From the NCBI GenBank assembly GCA_028023455.1, contig JAQFVV010013302.1:1-64000 (forward strand): 64,000 nt of DNA. The letters are read 5' to 3'. The notes under the pieces were generated by a model. That model saw only the letters and a list, made by a program, of their open reading frames with translations, made no database searches and was not told where the DNA came from. The position numbers and the translations under genes are program-made. The stretch comes from Epiperipatus broadwayi. Taxonomy: Eukaryota > Onychophora > Udeonychophora > Euonychophora > Peripatidae. Positions 1-13,455 of this stretch are shown piece by piece (positions within the stretch are counted from its first letter, which is position 1; the number at the start of each line of letters is the position of its first letter).

Positions 1-2190
1 AGCTGCTCTGTATCAGTATTTTCTGTTTCCATTTTCTTATCCATTTTCTTACTATTTATTTGTTTATTTTACACTAGTAGCATTTAACTATTCCCCACCA
101 GTATCTTGGCCCTATAATACTCTTTCATTGCCCTCATCTCTATATTGCTGCCTTTAATATACTTAACATATATACTATAACGAACTATTAGTAATGCGTA
201 TAAGCCACTGCTGTCTATGATATATATATATTTGTACTTTAACTAAATTTTATTTTTAAAAACATAATAAGCTTCTGCTGTCTCATTTAGCTACTGATTA
301 TTATTATATATATAAAAAGATATTTCATTAGATCCGAGTATTTCGTTCCTTCTTACATTACACACACATCCCTGCTTTCCTTAAATTTGTTATTACGCCT
401 GCTGTCCTTTCACTCACTCGACCCACATTATTTCACTCGATTTATTTTTATTATTTTTTTATCCAAAACAAACTCTTATATATATAAAACAATTAGCCAA
501 CTCGGCAACGAACGCTAAAGAAATTTATCTGCGTTATTTTTGCTCAGGGTATCTATGGGTTTTATACTCGAAGCCTCACGTTATTGGCGCCAAACGCTAA
601 AAAAAATTTAACTATGTAACAGTCAAAACACGTGTATCTTGTTAACATAGTGCAGAATTTGACCACCACACAGAACAGCAGCACCATCGAGTAGCGAAGC
701 CACCCATGGTACCGAGTTCGAACATAGTTTATCGGTTCCACAATACGATCTACGGAATAACGCCTCAGATGCAACATAAGTAAACACCTCTTTAGGTACG
801 GTGGTCAGCGAGATGCACGAGATTCATGGTTTGGTTTCCGAGTTGGCCAACAATCAAATGAATATTAATTAACATATATAATCGAGGAAATATATATAGT
901 GGGCATCGAATAAATGAAAATTAACTGCAGCCGTATAGTTAAAATTATTTATTTACGTATCCAATAAAAAAACATTATCAATGTTATTAATCATATTTTA
1001 AATTCAAAGTTTCAATAGCTAATTGGCAATATTATTAGATATAAAAATACATTTATTTATAAAGAGCATTCATTTATATGAAGGCGTAATCTAGCTACCT
1101 AAGGTTCTCAAGCGAGTATTTCCAATGCGTGCTGTAGGGAATTTATACTTTGCAATGCAAGAGTCATCAGTAGCGGTGGACATACATTTATTTAATAAAG
1201 ATATTTATTTTACGACTAAGGGCAAACATTTATTTGAGAGTAGATGATGAAGATAATGCCGAGGCGGAGTGATATAGAGAATGATAAACTAAATAAAGGA
1301 ACACGTGGTACGCTTTAGAAGGGCGATATAAAATGGCAGCATTGAAACTGCAATGCCGTGAATAAGTTTATAAGGGTTTCGGGTTGGTCTCTGCCTCAAC
1401 CCGAAGAGGTAAGGTGTCACATGAGCATAACCAGGGACAAGCGGTCCATGTCGCAATTTGCCAGCTGGCTGCGTGACGGTCATCAAGCCCTACGGGAACA
1501 TTATCATGTCCACTTGTGTAGGACGACTGGGGTTAATTCAACCCTATAGAATCCGGAGTATTCACGGCGTGGAATGAGTCATCGTGGCTTCAAAATGTAA
1601 CACATGTATAAGATCTAAAAGATTATGGTAATATTTAACTAGATTTCAAACTCGGCCCCCCCTTATCAATGGTGACTAAAAGAAAATTGGTGACTCTCAA
1701 AGAAATGAAATTTCTGTAATTATTCATTAAAATTTAATAATAAAAAATATCTAAAGGGGAATTATTACAGCGAGTATGCCAGCTATTACGAAGTAGTAGA
1801 CCCTGCATTACAATAACTTATTCTTTGAATGCGGGTCGTATTTATATGAAATTTAAGTTATTTATAAAGCAAATATTAATGACAATTTGACACGCATTCA
1901 CTGTTCAAGCGATTATAGATTTAGCTTTAAAACTAAGACAATTATGAGAAGGTAATATTTCAATGATAATTATAAATAAAGTGTAGATTTGAGAAATACA
2001 CACCTAAGAAGGATAGAGGGAGGTAAGCTAGATTATGCGAGAAATTTACAGATTACATTAATTCTCAAATTTTAGTTTCACAAAATTACAATTTTAACAT
2101 TTTAGAAGTTAGACAAATAGTAGGAGATGAGCTATAGCTTATTATTACTAGAGTACTCTATAATTTGGAATACACACACAGGTACCTGTT
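1..2190. other. No gene recognised
   Basis: A+T-rich DNA with short (TA)n runs and homopolymers. The longest open frames are about 70 codons and look like chance. The part between 480 and 830 is less A+T-rich and could be an old LTR or repeat fragment, but I could not find paired ends or coding similarity. Confidence 0.5.
1360..1620. other. G+C-richer patch of unknown nature
   Basis: This stretch is visibly richer in G+C than its surroundings and holds several CpG steps. Both strands have short open frames (63-65 codons) that resemble nothing I recognise. It may be part of an old LTR-type repeat or a fragment of an exon; no terminal repeats or splice signals support either reading. Confidence 0.3.
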
Positions 2191-2421
2191 TTATAAGATG
2201 TTTTCTTCCATTTGTTTAATAGTAGATTGTTCGTGATTAGCAGTTTTCTTTCTTGTCTTTGGCATTTTATTGATTTTAACAGCAGCGGCTTTCTTGTTTA
2301 TTTCAGGTAGCAGATCATTAGGGTGTTTTACGATGGGCAATGTGAAGTTCGGCATACGGTGGGCCATCTCCCGATGGAGAATAATCTCGGTGCTTACTCG
2401 GTCATACCTTGGCAATATCAA

Positions 2422-3149
2422 TTTATATTTTTTTAAGATATTTTAGACTCTCCACTCGAGAGCAAAGCTAAAGTTCAAGTGAAAGTCTCCAGCAAGTCCA
2501 AGATGGCCTCCTTTTTTTATCTTGATCTTTTAATTTTTCTGTTGAGATATTTTTAGGTTTTATTTATCTTGCCCTCAGGATAATCAATGCTTTTGCTGGT
2601 TTTAATTAGAAAGAAATCTGCTGTGCTATTGTTTGTTTTGTTGTTTTTTTTTTTTACATTCGTTAATTACATTCTTTTGGAATTTTTCTATAATTAATTT
2701 ATTATCTATCACTGACCGATGCTTTTAAATTTTCAAAGACAAAAGGGAATAAAATTATTTTAACTTTAATTAATTATTGCATCAGATTTTTTTAGAATTA
2801 TTATTTAACGAAATTTAAACTAAGCAATAAATACGAACTTTATAAATTCAAAATAAATGATTAATATTACACAAAATTTATTTAACTAAAAGAAATCTAA
2901 ATTATATTATTTTATCCGTATTTATTGCCTTTAATTTGAGATCGAAATGTGTGCGTGTTTATGTTGAATTCTACATATATTTATACATTTTTAATATTGT
3001 TACGCACACAATTCGATACCAAAAAGTTTAAATTTGGGTGGGATAGACCGGTCAGTGAGAGACGACAGAAAAAGGTGAAACTTAAGATTCGAATACGAAT
3101 CTTACTGAACTGATGTATCTTCAAAGACTATATATTTATTTATTTTTCT
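2422..3149. other. No gene recognised
   Basis: A+T-rich intergenic or repeat-derived DNA. The only oddity is a small cluster at 2455-2505 that contains CAAGATGGCC, the core of a YY1-type site, next to a short minus-strand open frame at 2191-2421. I see no further gene structure. Confidence 0.4.
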
Positions 3150-3242
3150 CATGTGGCATAGCATCATTCTGGAAGCGAACCCGCTAACCTGGGACAACTT
3201 CTTGTAAAGCAGCTGTCGCTGACCTCTCGACCACCAATGCTT
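3150..3242 (-). repeat. tRNA-derived SINE, copy 1
   Basis: On the minus strand the sequence reads as a tRNA-like head. It has an A-box-like TGGTGGTCGAGAGGTCAGC, an anticodon-arm-like segment ending TTTACAAGAAG, and a B-box-like GGTTCGCTTCC. The same head occurs at 28857, 56746 and 63463, so this is a dispersed SINE rather than a tRNA gene. A short A+T-rich tail follows the head. Pol III promoter boxes are inferred from sequence only. Confidence 0.7.
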
Positions 3243-4071
3243 GAATTTATTTTTAATAACAATATGAAATGGATGGATATGTATTTTTAATGCCAATTCA
3301 ATCTTTATATTATAGTAATAAAAAAAATAAACATTTACCATTTACTTTTTTCCTCTATCTTATTAAATACAAACATTAGTTAGAAGATTACTGTAACTAT
3401 TAAAGTTATATTAAATATATATCAAAACAAACAAAATATAAAGATTTATCAGTTAAGGTTTTTTTCCCACATGCTTTTGTTTCAACTGTAATTCATCTCA
3501 TTTTGTAAGTTGTTTTTTTTCTCATTCATTTAATTTTGTAAAGTTTTGAAAGATATAACAATTATTATTTTTTTTTAAGATCAAGTATCCCAAATCTTTT
3601 TTGAAGTTAATGTTGCCATTTTTTAGTGGCTAAAAAATAGAATTAGGAGTCATGTGACCAATTATAAAATATAGCACTTACAGCAGCATTTTATTCATCT
3701 GTATTTTTTATTATTTTAGTTTTAGATGCGTGTTTGCACTAATTTTTTTATTGTTTTATGATTTTTTAAATGTGTGTGTTTGAGATTGAATAAAAATAAT
3801 AAGAGTGAGACAATATAACTTTAGGACTTATTACTGCTATATTTACATATTTATTAGAGTTATGGGATTCAAATAGTTAATGTAAATATTAACTTTGATC
3901 CCAATGTTTTTGTTCACATTTAAATTAGCATCAAAATCTGTTGCAGATTGGTTAAATCTTTAATAGATGCAAAATTGTTTTATGTCGATTCACAATTTCT
4001 GAAGAATTAATAATTCAGTTCAATGGTGCAAAATGCAATTTATTATGTGATGATACCTATTTATCACAGTT
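3243..4071. other. No gene recognised
   Basis: A+T-rich DNA with homopolymer runs. No open frame or paired repeat was found. Confidence 0.5.
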
Positions 4072-4262
4072 CAGTAAAATAGTAGCAAACTATGCTGGAA
4101 TCCCACCCAAAGCAAGCCAGAGTAATCAATGAATTCAAGAAGATTTGTGCATAAAATTTCTATCTAGTACCTACTCATCTAATATCCCTGGACTAGTTTC
4201 TAGCTTTTGGCTTTCATCAGTGAAAAGTCTTGAATCTGGGAGCGCTGCACCTAGATCTTAGG
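4072..4262 (-). repeat. Family A repeat, partial copy with hammerhead-like core
   Basis: Matches one arm of family A (compare 20174-20639 and 51457-51793). On the minus strand it contains CTGATGA at 4220-4214 and GAAA at 4200-4197. Stem II here is AGC...GCT where other copies have GGC...GCC, a compensated change. The stem I partner is poorly matched in this copy, so it is probably inactive. Confidence 0.7.
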
Positions 4263-4450
4263 ATCTAATGCAACTCTCTAGCAGCCTTTTATTTTTTTTA
4301 GTCAACTACAAAGCTATGAGTCCAAAATGAAAACACATAATGTTTTCATTGTGTAGTCATATAGATCTGAACTCAGTTCAGTATCTATACATTTGTGTGT
4401 CTTTAGTCATTTAATAACCATAGCCATTATCATCCCATGGGCAAGATTGG

Positions 4451-4805
4451 TATTAAACCACTAAACATCACATTATCACCATTTCCTATGCATACCCAAG
4501 CTATTAAAACAATAGCAAAGTCTTCATATAGTAATGATACCCAGTGCAAACCAGAGTAATCTATGGATGAAAAAAGGTTTATGCATAAAATCCCTATCTA
4601 ATGCCTAGTCATCCAATATTACCAGACTAATTCTAGCTTGTGACTTTCATCAGTGAGGAGTTTTGGATCTGATGGGATTTTATGCACACATCTCCTTGCA
4701 TACATTTATTATTTTGGCTTGCACTGAGTGACACTATTTTATGGACAGTTTGCTATTATTATAACAGCTTGCGTAAGCATAGGAAATGGTATCATGTGAA
4801 TATTA
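4451..4805. repeat. Family A repeat, near full-length inverted copy
   Basis: Both ends carry the family A terminus: CCACTAAACATC at the left and its degenerate complement ATATTAGTG at the right. The interior is an imperfect palindrome. The hammerhead-like core on the minus strand is damaged: the GAAA/stem III part reads GAATTAGTC. No clear target duplication was seen. Confidence 0.7.
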
Positions 4806-7697
4806 GTGATCATAACTCATGATATCTTTCACTATATTTCAGTTCATTTCCTACTGTGTATAATTAAAAGACTATTTCTCTCTAAATTATTACTTTTTGA
4901 GGTAACACATGTCTGTTATATCAGATTTACTGCAAAAATTAAATGGTTGACTCTGGATCTCACATTCCATGAAAGATAGTTGCAGTTCTATCAATTCCAG
5001 TAGCTAAACAAAACTCTTAAGCAATAAGCTACTTAATAATTTATATAGCAACATGATTTATATGTTCACAACAGATGCAATTTAGCTTCCTTAATTCTAA
5101 TATTGAAGTTGATAGAAAAGCATTCTCATAGTTCTTATCACAAAGAGTATGCATTTGCACGCAAAATGGATGCCTCAATTTGGAAATTATATTTCATTTT
5201 ATGATTAGAGAAAATCACACAATACATATGTAAATAAATTATAATAATACTAAATGTATCTTTAATTATATTTCTATGTTGTAACATAATTTGTCTTATG
5301 TTTTATAATTTACATACATCTTTCATTTATAGGACATTGCATCAGACACATTCACCAATGATTCTTAATGTATGTTGACACTTAGCAGAAATTTTTATAC
5401 ATTTTATAAAAAAAATTTGTATTAGTGACGTCACAAGGTTTAGAGCAGTTGCCACACTCATTGCTTGAAATTATAATTTTTTAGTTTCATCTTAAAATTG
5501 TGAGAAAACAATGGACTATGCATGTCTCAATGCTGTAATTCTGAGTGGTTTAATTTTCTTTTTCAAATGATGTACATTATGTTATAATCGGATAAGAAAT
5601 AGATTTTTTATTAATTTTTTTATTAATAAGTCCATTTATTTTTTTCTTTTGTTCAATTTATTAGATTGTATGGCAAAACAAGGTGTATATTTTTGATGGG
5701 AAACATTTAATTTGTAAGTAGATTCAACATGCAAAGAAGATTTTTGCAATTTCAAGATCTTCATCTCAAAAACAAACATTGTAACAGTAAGTATTCAATT
5801 TTATATATTTTTTATTATTTGATTATTATTATTTTAAAAAGATATTTTTGATGAAAGAAATTGTCAGTAATAAGTGTAATTTATTAGTCTTTCTACTAGC
5901 ATGTCTTTATAACAGGTAATAATTTTGTCATCATTAAAATTAGCCAATTATGGACAATATAATTTTGGGGCTTTGATCCAAGTTTGAGGCATGCTGATTT
6001 TATAGACATAATGATTATCAAAAGGTTTAACAATGCATTAGCATGTCTGTATTTATATTAGTATGTTTCTATTAATGTTTCTGTGTTTGTATAATAAGTA
6101 ATAATTTTGACTACATCTATAAAAATAGACTATTATAGAGCAGTGCAATATAAATTTTAAGGCTGATTATCAGATGTACAGAAAAGTGAAGCAATCACAA
6201 AATTTACTGGGCAAAGTATCATGTGACAATATAAGCTCTTAAAATCAATAAAGAGAGGTTTCAAGGCATGCGTGTGTGGTGATAGCCACAATGGATATGC
6301 ATACCACATAAAATTGTATGCAGGTAAAAAATTAAATCCAGATTCATTCATATGCCTTGATACTCATACTGTGAATTCAGTAGTTTTGCCACATCTTGTA
6401 TACATTATTTTCAAATCTACAGCTACCAAATGATATATACACAAATAAATTATATCTCTGTGGAACAATAAATATAACAAGATAGCATCACAGATGTGCA
6501 CAAAAATTGTATAAAATGAAAAAAGAAACACACTTTATCATTGATAAAGACAGTTGCCTTGAATCTCTAGTTTTGGATAGACAAAAAACCAATTATTATG
6601 ATTACAAATGCATATCCACCTTCTAGAAATGATTTATTTTGTATCTTTTACTAGAAAGAATCTTTTTTCTTATAGATGCCTTGTGATTTTTTTAACAGAC
6701 AATTTTTTATATTTCTCTTTTTGTAAGTTCTGAAGCTATGGATTATCTCAGGTGAAAATTAATGTTTTGAATCAGAATTTTGTGAAGAATACAAAAAAAT
6801 TAACAAGGAAAATGCAATTTGAAAACTTAGTTATGATGAAAAGAAAATTATGAACAAAAAGTAAAGAAGTAATTTTTTAGAATATTGAATTATTTTTTTT
6901 TTAGTTTTTTAATGGTAATCACTATTTTTCTTAGCCATATATTTTTCCTTAGTTTTTTTAGTTTCTATCAATGTATAGCTTTTTGCTCTAATATTATTAA
7001 ACTGAAGTTATTGTGAAAATTATGTTTCAAAGCAATTCTTTAAAAATTCAATGTGGTGACTCGCCATTCCAAAAAGCTGGATTTTACATCTGTAAATTAA
7101 TGGATTCATTTCTTGTAAGGCCTCATATACACAATCATTATTCAGTTATTTATAAGTAATTCAGTCATTGCAAGTTGCATTTTTAATGTTAGTTATTGTG
7201 ACAAATATTTGTTTTCTGTATATATAATAGAATTAAGTGCGTGTAGTTTATTTTGTTTTCTAAGTATTCTGCATATATATATTCAAAGCTTTGAGACACA
7301 ATAGGACACAATAAGATGTGTTTTTCCCTAAAATTTTCTTTTTTTTTTTTTAAAAAAAAAACTTGAATAAAAACCTGCATTATATAAGTGTATATATATA
7401 CTGAAAGCTTTGAGACACAATACTATACGTAGCCAACCTAGCATATATTCTTATTTCAAAGAAAATAAAACATAGGGTTTCAGTGTTTAAAGTCTTTTCC
7501 CTATAAAACAATAATTGAAACTTTAAACTTCCCTATTAAAGCACCTCTGCCAGCTGGTATTAATAACACAAAACCTTTGATTATCATCAGTAATATTTGC
7601 TATCCTGTTAATTCAATTTATTCTAGCATTTCAGTTTTATAACTGCATTGTTACATTAAACTGATAATAATAAAGATAAACATTTTATTTATATTAT
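4806..7697. other. No gene recognised
   Basis: About 2.9 kb of A+T-rich DNA without a supported open frame. A short direct similarity (AAAGCTTTGAGACACAATA) occurs near 7287 and 7405. Otherwise I see nothing in it. Confidence 0.5.
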
Positions 7698-7955
7698 ATG
7701 CTTTTATTGACTTTGAACTAAAAAAAAAAAAAGAAAATAATTGGTTTTTCAACCATAATTGGAGTTTTTAGATTTAACTTGAAATAAAAGTATGGAAGTT
7801 CACAAATTAATTAAGTCAATCACTTGTTATAAAAAATAGGATTGATTTAATTAATTTTGGGACCCCATACCTTTATTTCTAGTTAAATCTAAAACTCTGA
7901 TTGTGGTTGAAGAAACAATTATTTATTTTAGTGCATAGCAATAAAAGTATTTAAT
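7698..7955. repeat. Palindromic MITE-like repeat
   Basis: Two imperfect inverted arms, about 7698-7822 and 7848-7955, face each other across a short spacer. Left-arm landmarks such as CCATAATTGGAGTTTTTAGA reappear as the reverse complement on the right. No open frame. It is a fold-back or MITE relic of unknown superfamily. Confidence 0.65.
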
Positions 7956-10433
7956 ATATATATATAAAAACAATTATCTGTATTATTTTTAAGCTTTCAA
8001 TGCAAATGTAAAACTATATTGTATTTTGAATTGGCTGGACGTCGTTTATAGCTGATGAATATATTGTAACGGTCAGAATCGTATATTCATGTAACAAAAC
8101 CCAGAGTTCCGGCAAAGTATACCTAGACTGATCGAGATGGGATGTAAGAGTCCCAAATCCAACCAAGTTTAACCTATTTACTGGTGTTCCATGATTTAAC
8201 AACTTATGAATAGCCTTCCTGAGTTTACATATGAGTTCTATTTAATCCACAGCCCTTTTCCAAACAGGGAGAGGAATGAGACTCCAAATTTTATTATACA
8301 ATGCAACACAACTGGATTGATTAACTAATGATAAGATAAATCTAATTAATAAATGTCTATATCTTAAATATAGTTAATTAATAACTTAATTGGATTAGAA
8401 TATGATAAGAATGATAATGGAGACTAAGTACATTTAAACAAGTTTATTACAGTTGAAGTTTATTTCAATTGATAACAAGTAACATATTATAATATAGATT
8501 ACAATTGGTTAATGATTAAAATATAGTTAGTAGGCCACTATTAGATGTGATACAATTAGACAAGTCAATTAAACATAATATAGTGTCAATGATTTATTTT
8601 GAGTGGATGTAATAACCTTCATGCTTTATGGCTGATTTAATTTTCTTATCATGGTCTACCGAATTATGAAGATTTTAAGATGACAACCTGGACATATATA
8701 ATATCTAGTACAGCAAATTAATATTGCTGATTATTTAAGATAAATAAATTAAGATTTGAGTATAATCAGCATTTTTGAAAGATGATTCAAGATTTATCAC
8801 ACTGGAGCCACTGGAGCTTCTTATGGTTTCGGATAAATGCATGAATCAATATAATATACGGGAGTGAACTGAATGAGAAATTACTTCCACATATAAGATG
8901 TGTGATTCATTTGAACCGGTAAGCTTGCTAATGAAACTATTAATCTGGAACATAGGAAAATTCAAAATTTGTATAGACTACTCAAAAGTCCTGAGTCCAT
9001 ACCCCAGTTGCATATCTGGTGCTCACCATTACACAGGCAGCCAATATAACTGGATTGGTCTTTGCCATTAGCCCATAAGAATTAGTAAGGAAGGGTATAT
9101 ATATCTAAGTTCTCATCAGCAACACAACAAATATAATATAACAAGTATAATAGAAATAATTACATTTGCATGTGAAATCATGACTGAATCCTTGTGATGC
9201 CAATGCAAGCCAATTCATCAAATAAGCATTGAAAGTTAATGCAACAAGAAAATGGACTAATGAATAAATAATGGTTCCCATCTAACAAATGGTTGAAAAG
9301 CATCAGCAATCATATTTAATAGCGAGGGTGTATGTTTATGAGGATTAAAATTAATTACCAATTATAAATTGCATATTCATAATATATCTTCATAGTTAGC
9401 ATTACTTATTGAAGAAAATAACCTTCATATGATAATTTACAGGTATCAGAAACCAGAATAATTACTTATTAAGGAAGGGATTGACTTCCAAATCATTATA
9501 GATCATTATAATGATTACAAGTCAATAAAATATTATGATCAAATAACCTAATTTTGAAATAGCGAGTAAGAGTTGAATAACTAAGCATTATTATATAATT
9601 ATTAGATCAAAGATAAAATTAACACGATCTTCATGGCAAATGCTCACTGTTTTGAATGGTATTTGGAATATTATCACATATATTAGCAAAATATTTTAAT
9701 AGCTAAAATTTATAGGATAAAATAGACATGACTGCAAGCATGAGAGCAAAGATAAATTACAGTTAATAGCATGATTATTAATTTTCAATTTCAGTGTAAG
9801 AAAAAATAAAGCTTTTACAGATATCAAAAGGTTATTACAGAGAGTAAAACAAGCATCAATTGACAACTTTACAGTGGAACTAAATGAAAGGCTTTGGAGA
9901 TTTAAAATTTACTTTGAATGTTCAGGGAGAATGATATAATAGCTATATCTTTAGATTTCTAAGTCAAAGTTTATTTTAGAGCTCTTTGCAGTGATATTAA
10001 GAATTTTAACTTTGGCTTGTTGGTGGAAGCATGTCTGTTGATGTCAGCATTTTAGATGGCAGGTAAGGCAGTGATAATTATTTGTAGGATAAGCAGCATC
10101 TCTTTCTATGTGGAAATATCAGCATGTCAGTTCTGTTACAGGAACTTGTTTTCAGCATGCAGGATAGAGACAAAGCTCACCATTCTCCAGGTTTGGAGAA
10201 CAGAAACTCCTACTTCTCCTATTCAGACATATTAAAAATTAAACTGGTGTAGATTTTGTTAGCAAATACTTACAAAATTTGGCAGTGGGTTTTTTTTACA
10301 GAGAAGAAGGTGGCTGCCTTCCATTTACTTATCCATTTTATTAACAAATTTATCTTATAGCAAAACAAGCCATTAGTATATTAAATTTTATAATTATAAA
10401 TTTTATTAAACGCTCACTATTATTTCAGTAATA
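7956..10433. other. No gene recognised
   Basis: A+T-rich DNA with no coding signal. At 8064 a TGTAACGGTCAG motif resembles the ends of the LTR-like elements at 13456 and 33510, but no matching second end was found. A small 45-nt imperfect hairpin lies at 9481-9525. Confidence 0.45.
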
Positions 10434-10611
10434 GTTTTAACAAGGCTGTAAACCTTAGCAATGAGCGTCTGAAAAAATCGTCACTAGGGACCTCTGTAGG
10501 TCTTTAAAACACATGCTTCATAGCGTAAGCATGTGTTTTAAAGACCTACAGAGGTCCCTAGTGACGATTTTTTCAGACGCTCATTGCTAAGGTTTACAGC
10601 CTTGTTAAAAC
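10434..10611. repeat. Perfect 85-bp-arm palindrome with TAATA duplication
   Basis: Arms 10434-10518 and 10527-10611 are exact reverse complements around an 8-nt loop (CATAGCGT). The unit starts GTTTTAACAAGGC and ends with its complement. It is flanked on both sides by TAATA (10429-10433 and 10612-10616), which is not part of the palindrome and so looks like a target-site duplication. No open frame. The lack of any mismatch suggests recent insertion or ongoing arm homogenisation. A transcript would form a very long hairpin. Confidence 0.85.
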
Positions 10612-11363
10612 TAATATTAAATTTTATAATTTTAAGAACCCAAATAATTCCTGTTTTTTTTTCAGCAGTATTTTTACCAGAATTTACTTTTTTATTTTCA
10701 TATTAGATTTTAGTAATTAACAAAGTTGGTTAAGTGCTTGTTTTAATGATGAAACATTTTGACAAATATCTATTCTAATAACTTTTAATATCAATTAATA
10801 TGCCTTTCCAAACCAGATTTGAATCACATGATATTTTTACAAATTATTTTAGTAACCAATTTTTTTATAATATAACAAATTGCAAAAACAAAATACATCT
10901 AATATATATGTCTTGTGATAATATGTACAATTGATATACACACATGTGACTTTAATAAATTGCATTACAAATTAAGTTATAACCCAAATCAATTGAATTG
11001 TACATTAATTTTAATAAAGCTCTCACCATAATCTATACATGGTAGTTAAGCTACTGATGTTAATGCACACATATATATGTGACTGCACATACATACTTGT
11101 ATAAACATCTCTTGGGCACTTTTAGGGTTTGAACTTGGCAAAGAATAGGTTATAGGGTATAATTTAGGTGAAACAAATATGGCAAGGCAAATATTCTGAT
11201 ATACATATCTTACTAGATATTTCTGCTATATGTTAAAATTATATTTAGTATGGGTATATAATAATACATGTGTATATTGTAAATAAACACAGTACATATA
11301 ATTTTACTTTAAATAAATATGACACATATAGTGTATTTAAGTATTAGATATGCCTGCAGTAAG
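10612..11363. other. No gene recognised
   Basis: A+T-rich DNA. A diverged duplicate of the left end of the next MITE is visible around 11235-11290. Nothing else was found. Confidence 0.4.
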
Positions 11364-11710
11364 TTAATGTATATATTATATTTAGTATGTGTACATAATT
11401 ATATATGTATAATAAATCAGTAACTAAGTTTTTTATTTAAAATTGTTTGATAGTTTTTGTTATTTTAAATCAATTATTTTAAATAAGAAATCTAAAGAAG
11501 AAAATTCAGTCATTGTTTAAATAGTCATAATGAGTTTTCTTTTTTAATTTTTTGTAATCATTTAAAATAATGTGAATTTTCTAGTTTTTAAAAAACAAAT
11601 GTTTTAAAATAAAATTTAAAACTATCAAACAATTTTAAATAGAAAATGTAGTTACTAATTTATAATACATATATAATTACATACACATACTAAAATGATA
11701 TATACATTAA
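11364..11710. repeat. MITE-like inverted repeat
   Basis: Terminal inverted arms of roughly 100 bp (11364-11470 and 11610-11710) start and end TTAATGT/ACATTAA and share TTAGTATGTGTA and TTTAAAATTGTTTGATAG. The short interior is non-coding. The superfamily is unknown. Confidence 0.65.
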
Positions 11711-11721
11711 GTGTTTTAAAG

Positions 11722-12173
11722 CAGTGGTCATCAACCTTTTCATACCTGCGAACTGGTAAAAATAAGGATAAGGTTTTGCGGACCGGCAGAAGTCTATAGT
11801 TAAATTTTCTTAAAGATGTAAACTGCTTAGTCTTAGATGAGCATAATTGTTGTATCTGATCAAAACAACAATGTTAAATATACAAAATGAAGTTTTATAT
11901 ATATATGGAGTTTGTATAATAAAAAACTTTTTTTTTAATTTTGAATTTTTTTAGAAAAGTAATAAAAAATTTAATTTTACCCTCCCCCATAAACATTTGT
12001 GATTTTTTTTTAATTGGGTAAGAATGAGATGAAAAAAAATTGTTTATATTAATTAAAAGTTTAAACTCTTATTATTTTGTTATTACAAACTTTCCTGCCA
12101 GTCTAGCATGTGGACCAGCAGAAATGTTTTGATGCCTGGTGTCGGTCCACAGACCAAGGGTTGAAGACCACTG
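11722..12173. mobile_element. Non-autonomous hAT element (452 bp)
   Basis: Terminal inverted repeats are CAGTGGTCATCAACC at the left and the complement of CAGTGGTCTTCAACC at the right. Exact 8-bp target duplications TTTTAAAG flank them at 11714-11721 and 12174-12181. Both the terminus and the 8-bp duplication are diagnostic of the hAT superfamily. Internal segments with CGGACCGGCAG and its inverted partner extend the terminal similarity. No transposase is encoded, so a relative would have to supply it. Confidence 0.9.
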
Positions 12174-13455
12174 TTTTAAAGGGTTACATTTTTTTGTCAA
12201 ATTAAAATAAAGAAACATTTACACTACCCTCTGATGATCATTATTTAAAACAAATCACTGTTCTAAGAACAATTGTTAACTGCAATACATGAAGTTATTG
12301 AATATTTTTAATATATTCCTGCCCTCTGTTCCATATTTATTAAACTAATTGACATACTAAAAAAATGAGTGTTCTAAATGGCTTAGTTATATATTAATTT
12401 TTGAAAAATTCTAATGAATTTAAATATATTAAACCTCAATTTTAAAATTTCATTCTAACTTGAAAAAGATCAAAAGTTAACAAACAAACTGATTTTCTAA
12501 CTTAAATAATAACATTTAAAAACCAATAGATATATACATATTTAAAAAGCACATAACACGTGGAATACACTATTGTACATTATTTCAATCCAGAGTGATA
12601 TTTGAAAAACCATTGCTTAAGATTTTTTACATACATATGACCCATGTATTGAGATGATTATGTGTCTCATGTCATGCAACAATATAGTAATGTGTTCACA
12701 TATTTATATAAGGTTAAAAGGAAAAGTAGAAATAAACACAGACAAAAATTGTTATAGATATTTTCTATATTACACTGAAATAACAGTTAAGGATTAAATA
12801 ATTTTGAATTAAAAAAATATTATAAATTAAACATTTAAAAAAGGTATAATTAATATTTTATTAATTCTGATTTTGAAATTTAAAAAAGCATGTTTTATGT
12901 TACAGTAGATGTACTGAAAATTATAAAATTCCATTAACAATTTTGATTAAAGCAAATTTTTTTGATTAATGCTTGCATAACATATTTTGACAAGAATTCT
13001 ACAAAGTTGTTGTAGAAAAAGAGTCTTTAACTTTTTCAATAAAGATAAAAAAAGATAAATTTTAATTACAGTGTTTTTAAAATTATACTCCTGACTATAA
13101 AAAGATTAAAAAAATCTTATAAAAGTTTTAATAGTTTTGCAGATTAGACAGCATGATGATTATGAAGTTATAATTGAAGGCAAGATAGTGCAAGATAGAC
13201 ACTGCTAGTTCACAATGGTAGTTTGGATTCATGTAGAAGTATAGGGCCTGCTTTTCTGTGTCCTCCATAACCCCTATTGTATACTAGATGGTATGCCTGA
13301 AGTCTCAAATTCTACACTAAATGGAGATAATTGAATGCCACCAGTTACTTCAATTATACTTTTCCTGAACATGATAATAAGACAGTCTGCTGTTTTAAAA
13401 AGGACCTGCTTACCAAGAGATTCCACCAGCTTACTGAAGTAGTTTATATATATAT
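12174..13455. other. No gene recognised
   Basis: A+T-rich DNA without supported features. Confidence 0.5.

Noticed and set aside
8041-8100. CTGATGA followed by a GAATATA hairpin
   Set aside because: No GAAA follows the hairpin and the stem begins inside the core.
8064-9040. LTR starting TGTAACGGTCAG
   Set aside because: No second LTR, matching end, target duplication or coding region.
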